24,163 bases of DNA, from NCBI GenBank assembly GCA_045600865.1, contig JAZRYS010000267.1, positions 1-24,163 on the forward strand. The letters are read 5' to 3'. The notes beneath the pieces were generated by a model that worked only from the letters and a program-made list of their open reading frames with translations, was not told where the DNA came from and made no database searches. Every line of letters begins with the position of its first letter. Position 1 is the stretch's first letter. This stretch comes from Aphodosoma sp045600865 (GTDB lineage Bacteria; Bacteroidota; Bacteroidia; Bacteroidales; Paludibacteraceae). The position numbers and the translations under genes were made by a program. Shown in pieces: positions 8,053 through 16,972 of this stretch.

Positions 8053-8086
8053 TTTCATATCGTGTAAAAAAAAATCTGTAACTTTG
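8053..8086 (+). promoter_or_regulatory. Promoter of the AsmA-like gene (weak -33)
   Basis: TAACTTTG at 8079-8086 is a perfect -7 box. The best -33 candidate, TTTC at 8053-8056, is 22 nt upstream and imperfect. The start would be about 8091, leaving about 17 nt before the ATG at 8108. This sets the start codon, since the in-frame TTG at 8084 lies inside the -7 box. Confidence 0.6.
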
Positions 8087-8107
8087 CATCGATTTTGCGG
8101 TCAATAC

Positions 8108-11100
8108 ATGAACAAGCGAAAAATAAGACAAATATGGATTGGCACAACTGCAGGACTGATAATACCAGTTCTGGCTTTTGTGCTGTCGCTCAACGCTATA
8201 GTGTGTCATGTACTGACTGAGAAAGTTGATAAGGCAATAGCAGAAGCAGACTCTTTGCACATCAAATACAGCTCCATAGGTATCGACATCCGCAAGGGAA
8301 AAATGGAGATACACAACGTTGTGTTCCAGACAGACACATTATTTAACGACAGCATAAGGGCATACAGCAGGCTGGAAATGTCGAAAGTGGGGCTTGACGG
8401 AGTGGATTATTACTCCCTGATGGTGAATAGAGAGATTGACCTGACCGGCATCACCATAGACGGGGTGAACTACAACGGCATCCTCGACACCAAGGCGATG
8501 AAGGCAAGGGCTGCCGCCGACGACATCAACGAAGAGACCAGAAAACAATTCGAAAGGCTGCTGAAAGAGGCTCAGAAACACCTCAACAGAGTCACTCTGC
8601 AACGGCTGACAATAACAAACACATCAGCCGACATCACTGCACTTGAGACAGGACTGCACGTTGCTATCGGCAACATAGGACTGGAACTGTACGACTTGGG
8701 CTACAGTCTGGTTGATTCGATACCTTTCCACTTCAATGATTCGGTGATGAAACTGAAAGTGGCAGATGTTGACGTTGTGATGCCCGATTCGATGATGAAC
8801 CTGCAAGTGAACCAGCTATATACAGATGTGAAAAACAAAGGTTTGGTGATTGCGGAGGTGCGGTTTGCGACGGATATAAATAACCCGCAAGCGGAACTTG
8901 CGGGCACAGGGGCAGAGACAGGAGGAGAGAAGACTGCGGGCACAGGGGCAGACACCGAGTATCATGAAGTGACGGTAGATACCATCAGATTGGACAGCAT
9001 TGACTTGCCTGACATGCGAGGTAAGAGAAGCATAATCGTCGGCGGCCTGAGAGTGGTGAATGGCCAATACATCGGTTATGTAGATGGGAAAAAGAAGAAC
9101 GATAAGCTTAAAAGAAAGATAGACTTTGCCGAATTGGGCGTAAAAACCGAAGAAGCCCAGATACTTGCAATGCTTAAGCAGAAGCAGGAGGAGATGATGA
9201 CGGAACAGCAGGTCAAGATGCTCGGAATAGCCCAGGAATGGCTGGACGAGGTAAAGATTGACAGAGTCTCGGTGGAGAACACCCGCGTCAGTGTTTCGGC
9301 ATTCAACACAAAACTGGCGGTTGATGTCGAAGACATCAATGTGTCATTCAACAATTTGGGATACAGCCTTATAGACTCGATTCCCTACCACTTCAACGAC
9401 TCCGTTTATTCCATTTCAATAGGTCCGGTAAGCGTGAAGACCCCTGACGGGCTCATGGCAGTAAACAGCAATGGGTTTGAACACAGCAACTGCGGTCCTA
9501 TATGCGTTGGGAAGACAACGGTGAAGAACATTATCGGGAAATGGCAACTCGCACATGCCATGGGCGACAAGACAGTCACATGGATCGACCTAACCGTTGA
9601 CACATTCTTCACCTCCAGAATCAGCCCATTCAGCACTGTGATAGACAGAAAACTGCTGCTGGACAGCGTGTTCGTAAAAGTAAGCGACCTGCAGCTTTTC
9701 GTTGACAACAGAAACCTATCGATGCCTAAATTCAATATGCCATCAAAAGAGACACTACTTGAAATCAAAAGACTCTTCGAGATTGACAACATCATGCTGA
9801 AACTCAACAACCTCAGGACAGAGGTGACAGGACACTACAGCAACAACGGCATAATCAATATGCAAGATGCCTCAGTGTCACTCAACGACATATATTTCAA
9901 CAACCTGAATGTCGGACATTTCGATGCCCTGTTCCCTGACGGGACTCTGAACCTCAGCATCGGGGACATCCACACACAACGTGCGCAACATAACCTGGTG
10001 GTGAAGGATGTGGCATTCAGCACGGAGAGCCCCATCAGCGGAACTGATGGGCACAGTGGCGAGGATGGGCACGAGGGCAACGATAAACCTTATCATATTG
10101 TGAAGGTTGATTCGATTGTTGTGGGCGGAGTGGCATTGGACAACGCATACACAAGCAAGAATCTGGCAGCCTCGGTGCTCAGAATCGTCCATCCGCAATA
10201 TATCGGGAAGGTACAGATACAGACAAAGGACGAACAACGAATGAAGTCGGAGAAGAAAAAAAGGATGGCTGATGACCAGACAACAAAGAAGAGGAAGGCC
10301 ATCGAAAAGGCACAAAGCGAAAACATGATGGAGTTCCTGCAGGAATGGCTTGACTATGCCCAAATGCAACAAATACGAATAGAGAGAGCTGATGCCGACA
10401 TAAGCGCACTGAACTCGGGATTCTCGTTGAAAACACACGACTTCAACCTGTCTCTCAGCGGAATAGGATTCAATATCGACAACTTCATTCCCATAAACGT
10501 AGAGGATTCGCTGATAGACCTGAAGTACTTTATGAGCAATTTCCGACTTATCGGCAACAGTGCAATTTCCAACATTGGATTCAAAGATTTGCACGCTACC
10601 CTACCCGACTCGTCCATGTATCTGAACGTCAAGAAAGTTTACACTGATTATGCATCCAGCAGTGTCGTAATAAACGATGTGGAGTTTGCCACCGACACAG
10701 TTGTGCCTGAGGATGAGATGTTCCACAAAGTGACTGTTGACACACTGAGACTTGACGGTATAGTACTGCCAGACCTGAAAATGCAGAGAGAGGCGACTGC
10801 AGGTGCCCTGAGAATAATCCGCCCTCACTATTTCGGACTGATAGACGAAAGCCAGAAGACGGACACCCTCAGCGAAGCAGAGAAGATCAATGGCAGAATG
10901 AAAGACCCACACAATCTTGAAAAACAGAAAAAAGCATTCAACATCATAGGCCAGTTCTTCGACGGAGCAGCATTGGACAGGGTGTCGATTGAAGATGCCT
11001 CTGCCGAGTTCTCATCCTTAGTATCAAACCTTTCCGGCAAAGCAGAGGGTCTCGACCTTTCGCTTAACAACATATCATACGAACTCTCGGACGTTGTGTA

Positions 11101-12178
11101 TGACATAGAGCAGGTGCCAGGACTGAGTTTCAACGACTCAACATACAGTGTCAGGTTACGTCATGCCGACATCATGATACCAGACTCGACAATGTTCATC
11201 TCGCTGAACAATTTCGTACACGAAAACTGCGGGCCAGTGTCGTTAGGACATACAGCAATGAACCATACCATAGACAAATGGGAGATTGCCCACAGAAACG
11301 GAGATGTGCCTACGACATGGTTCAGCATGGTGCTCGACACCTTCCGCACATCGTTTGTCCGTCCGATGAACTTCTTCAAGAACTTCAAGGAAATGGGGAA
11401 AGTGAGCCTTGATTCGGTAATTGCAGTAGTGGATACACTGACCATATTCCGCGATATGCGATACAAACCGAAAGTGCCTTACACAATGCCACAGGTGCCA
11501 ATGCTGAAGATTGACTCGTCGCTGACATCCATATTCTCGATAAAGGCAATAGATGCACGTGTCAACCGCATGAACGTTTCAATGGCCATGGCTGACAACT
11601 GCGTGCCTTTCATTGGATTGAATGACATCTGGGGGAACGTGAGCGATGTTTCGTTGGCAAGAGGAGCAACTATCAAGGTAATCGGTGGCGCCTCGATAGG
11701 AGGAGGTTCGGCACTTGTAGAAGCCAACATAGGCGTGAGACCTGAATGTCCTTGGGACATCAAACTTCAGGCAAACGGAATAGACCTCAGTTTCCTGAAC
11801 GAGATGGTCTTCCCTATAGCAGGCATGAACGTCAGCGGAATGGTTCACGAACTGAAAGCAGAATATGGCGGAGACAGCATTAAAGCTGAAGGCGTGATGA
11901 GAATGACATACAACGACCTGCAGGCAAAATTCTTCAAAGAGTCGCCTTCGCCATACAAATTCCTCGGGAAGAACTACAGATTTCTCAACTCTGCTGCAAA
12001 GACACTCATTGCACACAACAATCCTTCGAAAGCAAGCAAAAAAGCGAGGGCATATAAAGTTTCGTGGAAAAATGATCCATGGAATCCTGCCGCAATGTTC
12101 ATGTTAGGACCAATGATAAAAGGAGCGATAGAATCGCTCCTTCCAGGAATATTCATAAAAAATAAAGTGGCGTACTAA
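8108..12178 (+). CDS. Giant AsmA/DUF748-like envelope protein with internal repeats
   Basis: 1356 residues. One N-terminal membrane segment at about 10-32, then a long periplasmic part rich in beta strands. The opening (VDKAIAEADSLHIKYSSIGIDIRKGKMEIHNV) has the look of AsmA-type proteins: a helix, then strands of the form G-x-M-x-I-x-N-V. The body has about five diverged copies of one unit, for example LGYSLVDSIPFHFNDS near DNA 8698, LGYSLIDSIPYHFNDS near 9355, and NNISYELSDVVYD near 11070. Two copies end in a NCGP...W(Q/E)(L/I)AH segment (about 9490 and 11230). The C-terminus holds GASIGGGSALVEANIGV and PWDIKLQANGIDLSFLNEM, as in AsmA C-terminal regions. Such proteins are thought to bridge membranes and carry lipids. 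Two low-complexity linkers contain a palindromic DNA module. Family level is tentative. Confidence 0.75.
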   Translation: MNKRKIRQIWIGTTAGLIIPVLAFVLSLNAIVCHVLTEKVDKAIAEADSLHIKYSSIGIDIRKGKMEIHNVVFQTDTLFNDSIRAYSRLEMSKVGLDGVDYYSLMVNREIDLTGITIDGVNYNGILDTKAMKARAAADDINEETRKQFERLLKEAQKHLNRVTLQRLTITNTSADITALETGLHVAIGNIGLELYDLGYSLVDSIPFHFNDSVMKLKVADVDVVMPDSMMNLQVNQLYTDVKNKGLVIAEVRFATDINNPQAELAGTGAETGGEKTAGTGADTEYHEVTVDTIRLDSIDLPDMRGKRSIIVGGLRVVNGQYIGYVDGKKKNDKLKRKIDFAELGVKTEEAQILAMLKQKQEEMMTEQQVKMLGIAQEWLDEVKIDRVSVENTRVSVSAFNTKLAVDVEDINVSFNNLGYSLIDSIPYHFNDSVYSISIGPVSVKTPDGLMAVNSNGFEHSNCGPICVGKTTVKNIIGKWQLAHAMGDKTVTWIDLTVDTFFTSRISPFSTVIDRKLLLDSVFVKVSDLQLFVDNRNLSMPKFNMPSKETLLEIKRLFEIDNIMLKLNNLRTEVTGHYSNNGIINMQDASVSLNDIYFNNLNVGHFDALFPDGTLNLSIGDIHTQRAQHNLVVKDVAFSTESPISGTDGHSGEDGHEGNDKPYHIVKVDSIVVGGVALDNAYTSKNLAASVLRIVHPQYIGKVQIQTKDEQRMKSEKKKRMADDQTTKKRKAIEKAQSENMMEFLQEWLDYAQMQQIRIERADADISALNSGFSLKTHDFNLSLSGIGFNIDNFIPINVEDSLIDLKYFMSNFRLIGNSAISNIGFKDLHATLPDSSMYLNVKKVYTDYASSSVVINDVEFATDTVVPEDEMFHKVTVDTLRLDGIVLPDLKMQREATAGALRIIRPHYFGLIDESQKTDTLSEAEKINGRMKDPHNLEKQKKAFNIIGQFFDGAALDRVSIEDASAEFSSLVSNLSGKAEGLDLSLNNISYELSDVVYDIEQVPGLSFNDSTYSVRLRHADIMIPDSTMFISLNNFVHENCGPVSLGHTAMNHTIDKWEIAHRNGDVPTTWFSMVLDTFRTSFVRPMNFFKNFKEMGKVSLDSVIAVVDTLTIFRDMRYKPKVPYTMPQVPMLKIDSSLTSIFSIKAIDARVNRMNVSMAMADNCVPFIGLNDIWGNVSDVSLARGATIKVIGGASIGGGSALVEANIGVRPECPWDIKLQANGIDLSFLNEMVFPIAGMNVSGMVHELKAEYGGDSIKAEGVMRMTYNDLQAKFFKESPSPYKFLGKNYRFLNSAAKTLIAHNNPSKASKKARAYKVSWKNDPWNPAAMFMLGPMIKGAIESLLPGIFIKNKVAY
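8884..8952 (+). repeat. Intragenic palindromic module, copy 1, with 18-bp direct repeat
   Basis: CCCGCAAG (8884-8891), loop CGGAA, CTTGCGGG (8897-8904) form a perfect 8-bp hairpin. TGCGGGCACAGGGGCAGA occurs at 8899-8916 and again at 8935-8952 (period 36). It encodes the Gly/Ala/Thr-rich linker AELAGTGAETG...AGTGAD. The hairpin starts on the third codon position. Compare copy 2 at 10031. Confidence 0.85.
10031..10079 (+). repeat. Intragenic palindromic module, copy 2
   Basis: CCCATCAG (10031-10038), the same loop CGGAA, and CTGATGGG (10044-10051) form an 8-bp hairpin, followed by CACAG as in copy 1 and by a second GGGCAC word. Two about 18-bp units starting GATGGGCAC follow. It encodes PISGTDGHSGEDGHEGND. 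The hairpin starts on the first codon position, so it is read in a different frame from copy 1. Confidence 0.85.
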
Positions 12179-12196
12179 ACGCCACTTTATTTTTTT
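12162..12196. terminator. Bidirectional rho-independent terminator
   Basis: The 12-bp arms 12162-12173 and 12179-12190 (ATAAAGTGGCGT) pair perfectly around a 5-nt loop. A T run follows on the plus strand (12190-12196) and an A run precedes it (12156-12161), giving a T run on the minus strand. The stop codon of the AsmA-like gene lies in the loop and the aminotransferase stop begins at the end of the T run, so it serves both convergent genes. Confidence 0.9.
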
Positions 12197-13383
12197 CACT
12201 TCATCATTTTGTTCATCTCCTCAGCCATCAGCTTGATACCCTTCTCAATAACCTCTGGGTTAGTGTTGGAGAATGAGAGACGAACGTGCTGGTTGTTCTC
12301 GTATGTTGCAGAGAATGCGATACCCTTTACGAATACGACACCACGCTGTGAGCAAACATCGAACAACTTGTCAATGTCGATGCAATCAGGCAACTTAGCC
12401 CACAAGAAGAAACCACCACGTGGAGTAACGAATGTTGTTCCAGCAGGACAATACTTGTTGATGCACTCTACCATAGCATCACGTCTCTTCTTGTATTCAG
12501 CACGAAGCATAGCGATGTAACGATCCATACGGCCTGATTTCCAGAACTCGTATGCCAACATCTGAGAGAGACAAGGAGTACAAGCATCCATAGACTGCTT
12601 TGCAATCTCGGCAACCTCGTACATCTCGTTAGGAATTACCATCCAACCGATACGCATACCAGGGCTGAAAATCTTTGAGAAAGAAGAGCAGTAGATAATC
12701 TGGTTCTCGTTCTTTGCGTATGTCTTCATTGGCTGGATGTCGTTCTTAACCTCCTCATCATAATAGAGTTGGCCGTATGCGTCATCCTCAAGGATAACTA
12801 CATCTGGGTGCTTTGCCATAACCTCGAGGAACTGCTCACGACGCTGGCGTGACATTGCGAGACCTGCAGGGTTGTGGAATGTAGGAGTGGTGTAGATGAA
12901 CTTAGGATTTTTCTCAAGAGCCTTCTCAAGTTCTGAGATGATGATACCCTCATCGTCCAACTTAACACCAACGATATTAGCACCGTAAGAGCAGAAAGCA
13001 CCTGCAGAGCCACAGAATACAGGATCCTCAGTAAGCATTGTATCGCCATTGTCCAAGAACAACTTAGAAACAATGTTCATAACCTGAGTTGAACCTGTTG
13101 TTACGATGATACGGTTCTTGGTCATGTCGAAGCCACGCTCCTGCATACGTTCAGCAAGAAACTTTGTGAAGACAGGAAGACCGTCTGTTGCACCATACTG
13201 GAGAGCAGTATCCATCTGTTTACGAGGCATCTCAGCAATCATCTCCTTGAGGTCATCGACAGGGAAGAGTTCCTCACCTGGCATACCACCAGCAAAAGAG
13301 ATGACGTTAGGATTTGCAACCGCTTTCATCATCGAGCGGATTGGTGATGGGCGGAAACAGCCCACATTCTTTGAAAATTTCAT
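12196..13383 (-). CDS. PLP-dependent class I/II aminotransferase
   Basis: 395 residues, normal for fold-type I aminotransferases of the 2-aminoadipate/KAT-II (LysN-like) group. The opening RPSPIRSMMK and ISFAGGMPGEELFP is typical of that group. The PLP lysine is Lys237 in SSFSKIFSPGMRIGW. Asn171 (HNPAG) and Asp201/Tyr203 (EDDAYG) are the cofactor contacts, and the substrate-carboxylate Arg is probably in NQHVRLSFS near the C-terminus. The substrate cannot be fixed from sequence; aromatic, branched-chain or aminoadipate donors are all possible. It starts 14 bp after the acyl-CoA ligase stop, so it is the last gene of the glnS operon, which ends at the bidirectional terminator. Confidence 0.9.
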   Translation of the reverse strand: MKFSKNVGCFRPSPIRSMMKAVANPNVISFAGGMPGEELFPVDDLKEMIAEMPRKQMDTALQYGATDGLPVFTKFLAERMQERGFDMTKNRIIVTTGSTQVMNIVSKLFLDNGDTMLTEDPVFCGSAGAFCSYGANIVGVKLDDEGIIISELEKALEKNPKFIYTTPTFHNPAGLAMSRQRREQFLEVMAKHPDVVILEDDAYGQLYYDEEVKNDIQPMKTYAKNENQIIYCSSFSKIFSPGMRIGWMVIPNEMYEVAEIAKQSMDACTPCLSQMLAYEFWKSGRMDRYIAMLRAEYKKRRDAMVECINKYCPAGTTFVTPRGGFFLWAKLPDCIDIDKLFDVCSQRGVVFVKGIAFSATYENNQHVRLSFSNTNPEVIEKGIKLMAEEMNKMMK

Positions 13384-13397
13384 AATCTATATGTTTT

Positions 13398-14966
13398 TTA
13401 TTTATATAAAAATCGCTTGATTGAGTTCTTTGGAGTCTTCTCGAACTCCTCCTCCATTATCTCGATACCCGAGAGGTGGGAATAATTTGGCAACTCCTTG
13501 TTGACACGGGTGACATATTCTGCCATAATCTCAGTGAGAAGTTCCTTGTCAACATTGGAATTCGGATAAACCAATGCTATAAGTTTACCGGCGCGTTCAA
13601 CAACCAACGACTCAGCCACTTTGTCGAGCACATTCAGCTTTGCCTCAATCTCCTCAGGGTAGATATTCTGACCAGTAGGTCCAAGAATCATATTCTTGCA
13701 ACGGCCTCTAAGCCTGATAAATCCGTCACGACGAATAACGCACATATCACCTGTGCGGAACCATCCGTCCTCAGTGAAAGCTGCTTTATTTGCCGCCTCA
13801 TTATTATAATAGCCTATGAAAACGGAGTCGCCCTTGACCAGCAATTCGCCGGCAATACGCCAAGGTTTTGGCGAATCCACACGCACCTTAACACCATCCA
13901 CCGGACGGCCTACTGTCCCGCGTTTGTATTTCCACCAATCCTCGTAAGAGACAAGGGGAGTACATTCCGTCATGCCATAGCCCTCAGTATAAGGGAACTT
14001 AATCTGGTCGAGCACCTTTTCTACCCTTCCGTTCATTGCCGCTCCACCAATAATCAGGAAGCGAAGATTTCCTCCGAAAGACTTTATCATGGCATCCTTC
14101 ACCTTCATGCGCACAGTGCGGCCAATAAATGGCATGTACCACAATGCCTTCATCCACCATCTGTTGATTTTAGGCATTACCTTGTTGTTGATAACCTTCT
14201 CTATAACAAGAGGTACCGTCAGCATCATGTAAGGTTTCACTTCCTTTAGAGCGGTCATCAGAAGAGTAGGATTAACCTTGCGCTTCATAAACACAACCTC
14301 TACTCCACCAGCCAACTGATAAAGAAAATCGAACATCAATCCGAAGATATGCGCCAATGGAAGGACAGAGACTATGCGGTCACCAGGATGATTCGGTATC
14401 CTGCCTTGACTGAAATTGACATTGGAACTGAGGTTGCGGTTTGTTATCATCACACCTTTTGGCTTATCGGTAGTTCCTGATGTATAATTGATAAGCACCA
14501 TATCGTCAATGTCGCCAAGTTCCCAGATGTTTTCAGCAGGTTTACAATCGTGCCATTCTGGGATATCCTCTTCCATTTCTATAATGTGTGCCTCTGTTTT
14601 CTCACCTTCAAGTTTTGCAGCTATGCCATTGCCAGCGAAAACGACCTTGGCACCAGAATGGTTTACAAGATAATTGATATTATCGCCTGTGAAATCAGGC
14701 AATATTGAGACAATCACAGCCCTTGTTGCAGCAACACTGAGAAAAGACATAGCCCAACGCGAGCAACTGCGGCCACAGATAGCCACCTTGTCGCCAGGGT
14801 TTACGCCAAGTTGCAGGAGTAGGGTCTTGATTTTGCCCACTTCCCGCTCCATGCTGCTGTAGGTATATACAATATCATCGCATTGGAAATCCCTAATTGC
14901 TATGCTGTTAGGATATTCCCGACATGCTGTTGCTATCCAATCAAGGTAATGTCTCATAGTTTTCAT
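13398..14966 (-). CDS. AMP-dependent acyl-CoA synthetase/ligase
   Basis: 522 residues of the ANL superfamily. The phosphate loop YTSGTTDKPKG is at 161-171, GYGMTECTPLVSYE in the middle, GWFRTGDM with the ribose-binding Asp later, and RGRCKNMILGPTGQNIYPEEIE as the hinge region. The end TPKNSIKRFLYK holds the likely catalytic lysine (about Lys517). It activates a carboxylic acid, probably a fatty acid, as acyl-AMP and then transfers it to CoA or a carrier. The length and motifs fit long-chain acyl-CoA synthetases of Bacteroidetes. The start could also be the ATG at 14957. It starts 5 bp after the glnS stop and lies 14 bp before the aminotransferase. Confidence 0.9.
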   Translation of the reverse strand: MKTMRHYLDWIATACREYPNSIAIRDFQCDDIVYTYSSMEREVGKIKTLLLQLGVNPGDKVAICGRSCSRWAMSFLSVAATRAVIVSILPDFTGDNINYLVNHSGAKVVFAGNGIAAKLEGEKTEAHIIEMEEDIPEWHDCKPAENIWELGDIDDMVLINYTSGTTDKPKGVMITNRNLSSNVNFSQGRIPNHPGDRIVSVLPLAHIFGLMFDFLYQLAGGVEVVFMKRKVNPTLLMTALKEVKPYMMLTVPLVIEKVINNKVMPKINRWWMKALWYMPFIGRTVRMKVKDAMIKSFGGNLRFLIIGGAAMNGRVEKVLDQIKFPYTEGYGMTECTPLVSYEDWWKYKRGTVGRPVDGVKVRVDSPKPWRIAGELLVKGDSVFIGYYNNEAANKAAFTEDGWFRTGDMCVIRRDGFIRLRGRCKNMILGPTGQNIYPEEIEAKLNVLDKVAESLVVERAGKLIALVYPNSNVDKELLTEIMAEYVTRVNKELPNYSHLSGIEIMEEEFEKTPKNSIKRFLYK

Positions 14967-14971
14967 GTATA

Positions 14972-16615
14972 TTATTTTTTCTGTTCTTTAAGACTGACAG
15001 TCAAGTTGAATACAGGCTTACCCTCAGTAGTATCATCATCAGTGTTGAAATATCCAACCTTCAGGAATTGGAACTTGTCACCAGGCTTAGCTTCAGCCAT
15101 ACAAGCTTCCAGTTTTGCATTTGTATTTATTTTCAAAGAATCAGGAGTAAGTATATCATGGAAATCGCCTTCGTAAGCCGCAGTATTCTCTACATTGAAC
15201 AGACGCTCATAGAAACGGATCTCAGCATCAACTGCCGAATTGCACTCAACCCAGTTGATTGTACTCTTCACCTTACGATTGCCTCCCTCAGTACCGGACT
15301 TTGATGTAGGGTCGTAAGTGGCATGCACTACCCCATTCTCGTCAATACTCTGAGCCTGAATAATATATGCACCCTTAAGACGAACCTCACGTCCACCAGG
15401 AGAAAGACGGAAGAAATCCTTGTCTGCCTCTTCGCGGAAGTCGCCACGTTCGATTAATATCTCACGACCGAACTTCACGTCACGAACTCCTGCATTAGGA
15501 TCATCTGGATTATTCTCAATCTGCACCATCTCGCCATTGCCCTCATAATTATCTATAATGAGTCTGATAGGGTCCATGATTGCGCACACACGCTTTGCAC
15601 GAGGTTTAAGGTCCTCACGTGCAGCGGCTTCAAGCAACGAGACATCATTCAGAGCCTCATATTTGGTATAGCCAATCTTGTCAATAAAATTACGTATGCT
15701 CTCAGGAGTGTAGCCCCTTCTGCGAAGGCCGCAGATAGTAGGCATACGAGGGTCATCCCAGCCTCTTACCAACCCCTCTTTCACCAATGCAAGCATCTTG
15801 CGCTTGCTCATTACAGTATATGTAATGTTCAAGCGGTTGAACTCACGCTGCTTTGGACGATATTCAGGAGTAGCGAACTGGTCGATGAAATAGTCGTAAA
15901 GCGGACGATGCACCTCAAACTCGAGAGTACAGAGCGAATGTGTCACGCCCTCGAAATAGTCGCTCTGGCCATGGGCAAAGTCATACATAGGATAAACTTT
16001 CCACTTCGTACCAGTTCGATGATGAGGATGTGTCGTGATAATGCGGTACATTATAGGGTCGCGGAAGTGCATGTTCGAGTGAGCCATGTCAATCTTTGCA
16101 CGGAGCACCATCGAACCATCCTCGAACTCGCCTTTGTTCATGCGCTCGAAGAGGTCAAGATTCTCCTCGACTGGGCGGTCACGGAACGGAGAATTTGTGC
16201 CAGGTTGCGTTGGAGTTCCCTTCTGTTTTGCAATTTCCTCGGCGCTCTGCTCGTCAACGTACGCCTTTCCTTCGCGAATAAAACGCTTCGCCAATTCAAA
16301 AAGTTTGTCAAAATAATCGGACGCATAGTATATATTGTTCCACTGGAAGCCCAACCATTTGATGTCTTCCTGTATAGAATCCACATATTCCACGTCCTCT
16401 TTGACAGGGTTAGTGTCATCAAAACGGAGGTTGCAAGTGCCATTATATTTCTTGGCTATTCCGAAGTCCATGCAGATAGCCTTAGCGTGTCCAATATGCA
16501 GATAACCATTAGGTTCAGGAGGAAAACGGGTTTGTATTCTGCCACCATTCAAGCCCTCCTGGAGGTCTTTTTCTACAATTTGCTCAATGAAATTCAAGCT
16601 TTTTTCCTCTGCCAT
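14972..16615 (-). CDS. glnS: Glutaminyl-tRNA synthetase
   Basis: 547 residues from the ATG at 16615 (MAEEKSLNFIEQIV). A class I aminoacyl-tRNA synthetase that charges tRNA-Gln. HIGH is at residues 40-43 in PEPNGYLHIGHAKA, and the KMSKS equivalent is MSKRK at 269-273. LRFDDTNPVKEDVEYVDSI, the motif PHHRTGTKWKVYPMYDFAHG and the beta-barrel anticodon-binding C-terminus are those of GlnRS, not GluRS. An ATG at 16627 would leave only about 8 nt after the predicted transcript start, so the second ATG is preferred. It has a strong promoter and heads an operon with the ligase and aminotransferase, whose relation to translation is not obvious. Confidence 0.96.
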   Translation of the reverse strand: MAEEKSLNFIEQIVEKDLQEGLNGGRIQTRFPPEPNGYLHIGHAKAICMDFGIAKKYNGTCNLRFDDTNPVKEDVEYVDSIQEDIKWLGFQWNNIYYASDYFDKLFELAKRFIREGKAYVDEQSAEEIAKQKGTPTQPGTNSPFRDRPVEENLDLFERMNKGEFEDGSMVLRAKIDMAHSNMHFRDPIMYRIITTHPHHRTGTKWKVYPMYDFAHGQSDYFEGVTHSLCTLEFEVHRPLYDYFIDQFATPEYRPKQREFNRLNITYTVMSKRKMLALVKEGLVRGWDDPRMPTICGLRRRGYTPESIRNFIDKIGYTKYEALNDVSLLEAAAREDLKPRAKRVCAIMDPIRLIIDNYEGNGEMVQIENNPDDPNAGVRDVKFGREILIERGDFREEADKDFFRLSPGGREVRLKGAYIIQAQSIDENGVVHATYDPTSKSGTEGGNRKVKSTINWVECNSAVDAEIRFYERLFNVENTAAYEGDFHDILTPDSLKINTNAKLEACMAEAKPGDKFQFLKVGYFNTDDDTTEGKPVFNLTVSLKEQKK

Positions 16616-16639
16616 AATTTTAACCATTTATTGAATTTG

Positions 16640-16671
16640 CAAAGGTACGAATTTATTGTGACACAGCCAAA
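16640..16671 (-). promoter_or_regulatory. Promoter of glnS operon
   Basis: On the minus strand TTTG (16671-16668), 20 nt, TACCTTTG (16647-16640): full consensus. It is divergent from the tRNA promoter, with about 53 AT-rich bases between the two -33 boxes. Confidence 0.85.
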
Positions 16672-16724
16672 TATTTAACACAAAAAGTATGCACAATTTT
16701 TTTTGAAAAATTTTTCGAAAAACG

Positions 16725-16756
16725 TTTGGTCACGTCGCAAAAATGTCGTACCTTTG
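16725..16756 (+). promoter_or_regulatory. Promoter of the tRNA operon
   Basis: TTTG at 16725-16728, 20 nt, TACCTTTG at 16749-16756: full consensus. A small hairpin (GGTAA-GGCG-TTACC, 16774-16787) sits in the leader ahead of tRNA-Gly. Confidence 0.85.
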
Positions 16757-16817
16757 CAGTCGCAAATGAGAGGGGTAAGGCGTTACCGAAAAACCTCGTC
16801 AGGAGCAAGCTGAAAAT

Positions 16818-16890
16818 GCGGAAATAGCTCAGTTGGTAGAGCACAACCTTGCCAAGGTTGGGGTCGCGGGTTCGAGTCCCGTTTTCCGCT
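16818..16890 (+). tRNA. tRNA-Gly (anticodon GCC)
   Basis: 73 nt. Acceptor arms GCGGAAA and TTTCCGC pair fully and the discriminator is U, as expected for tRNA-Gly. The D arm is AGCTCAGTTGGTAGAGC. The anticodon stem CAACC/GGTTG encloses loop TTGCCAA, anticodon GCC at 16851-16853. The T arm holds GGTTCGAGTCC. CCA is not encoded. Confidence 0.97.
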
Positions 16891-16925
16891 CAAAATCCAA
16901 TTGAAGTTGGAAGCCCGGGACATGA

Positions 16926-16966
16926 GCCCGAAATGGCGGAATTTTTGACTGACTGTCGTCAGTCAA
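16926..16966 (+). pseudogene. 5' fragment resembling tRNA-Leu, ending in a hairpin
   Basis: GCCCGAAATGGCGGAATT at 16926-16943 repeats the first about 17 nt of the following tRNA-Leu (GCCCAAATGGCGGAATT from 16973) with one extra G, then diverges. Directly after it, TTGACTGAC (16945-16953) and GTCAGTCAA (16958-16966) form a 9-bp hairpin with a TGTC loop. It may be a broken tRNA copy or a processing signal between the tRNAs. Confidence 0.5.
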
Positions 16967-16972
16967 AGAACC

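Noticed and set aside
9878..10594. 238-codon minus-strand open frame in the AsmA-like gene
   Set aside because: Antisense shadow; the plus-strand frame has a promoter, signal anchor, repeats and terminator.
13476..14249. 257-codon plus-strand open frame opposite the acyl-CoA ligase
   Set aside because: Antisense to strongly conserved ligase motifs; no promoter or recognisable domain.
15908..16678. 256-codon plus-strand open frame opposite glnS
   Set aside because: It lies antisense within a clear glutaminyl-tRNA synthetase and reads as its shadow.
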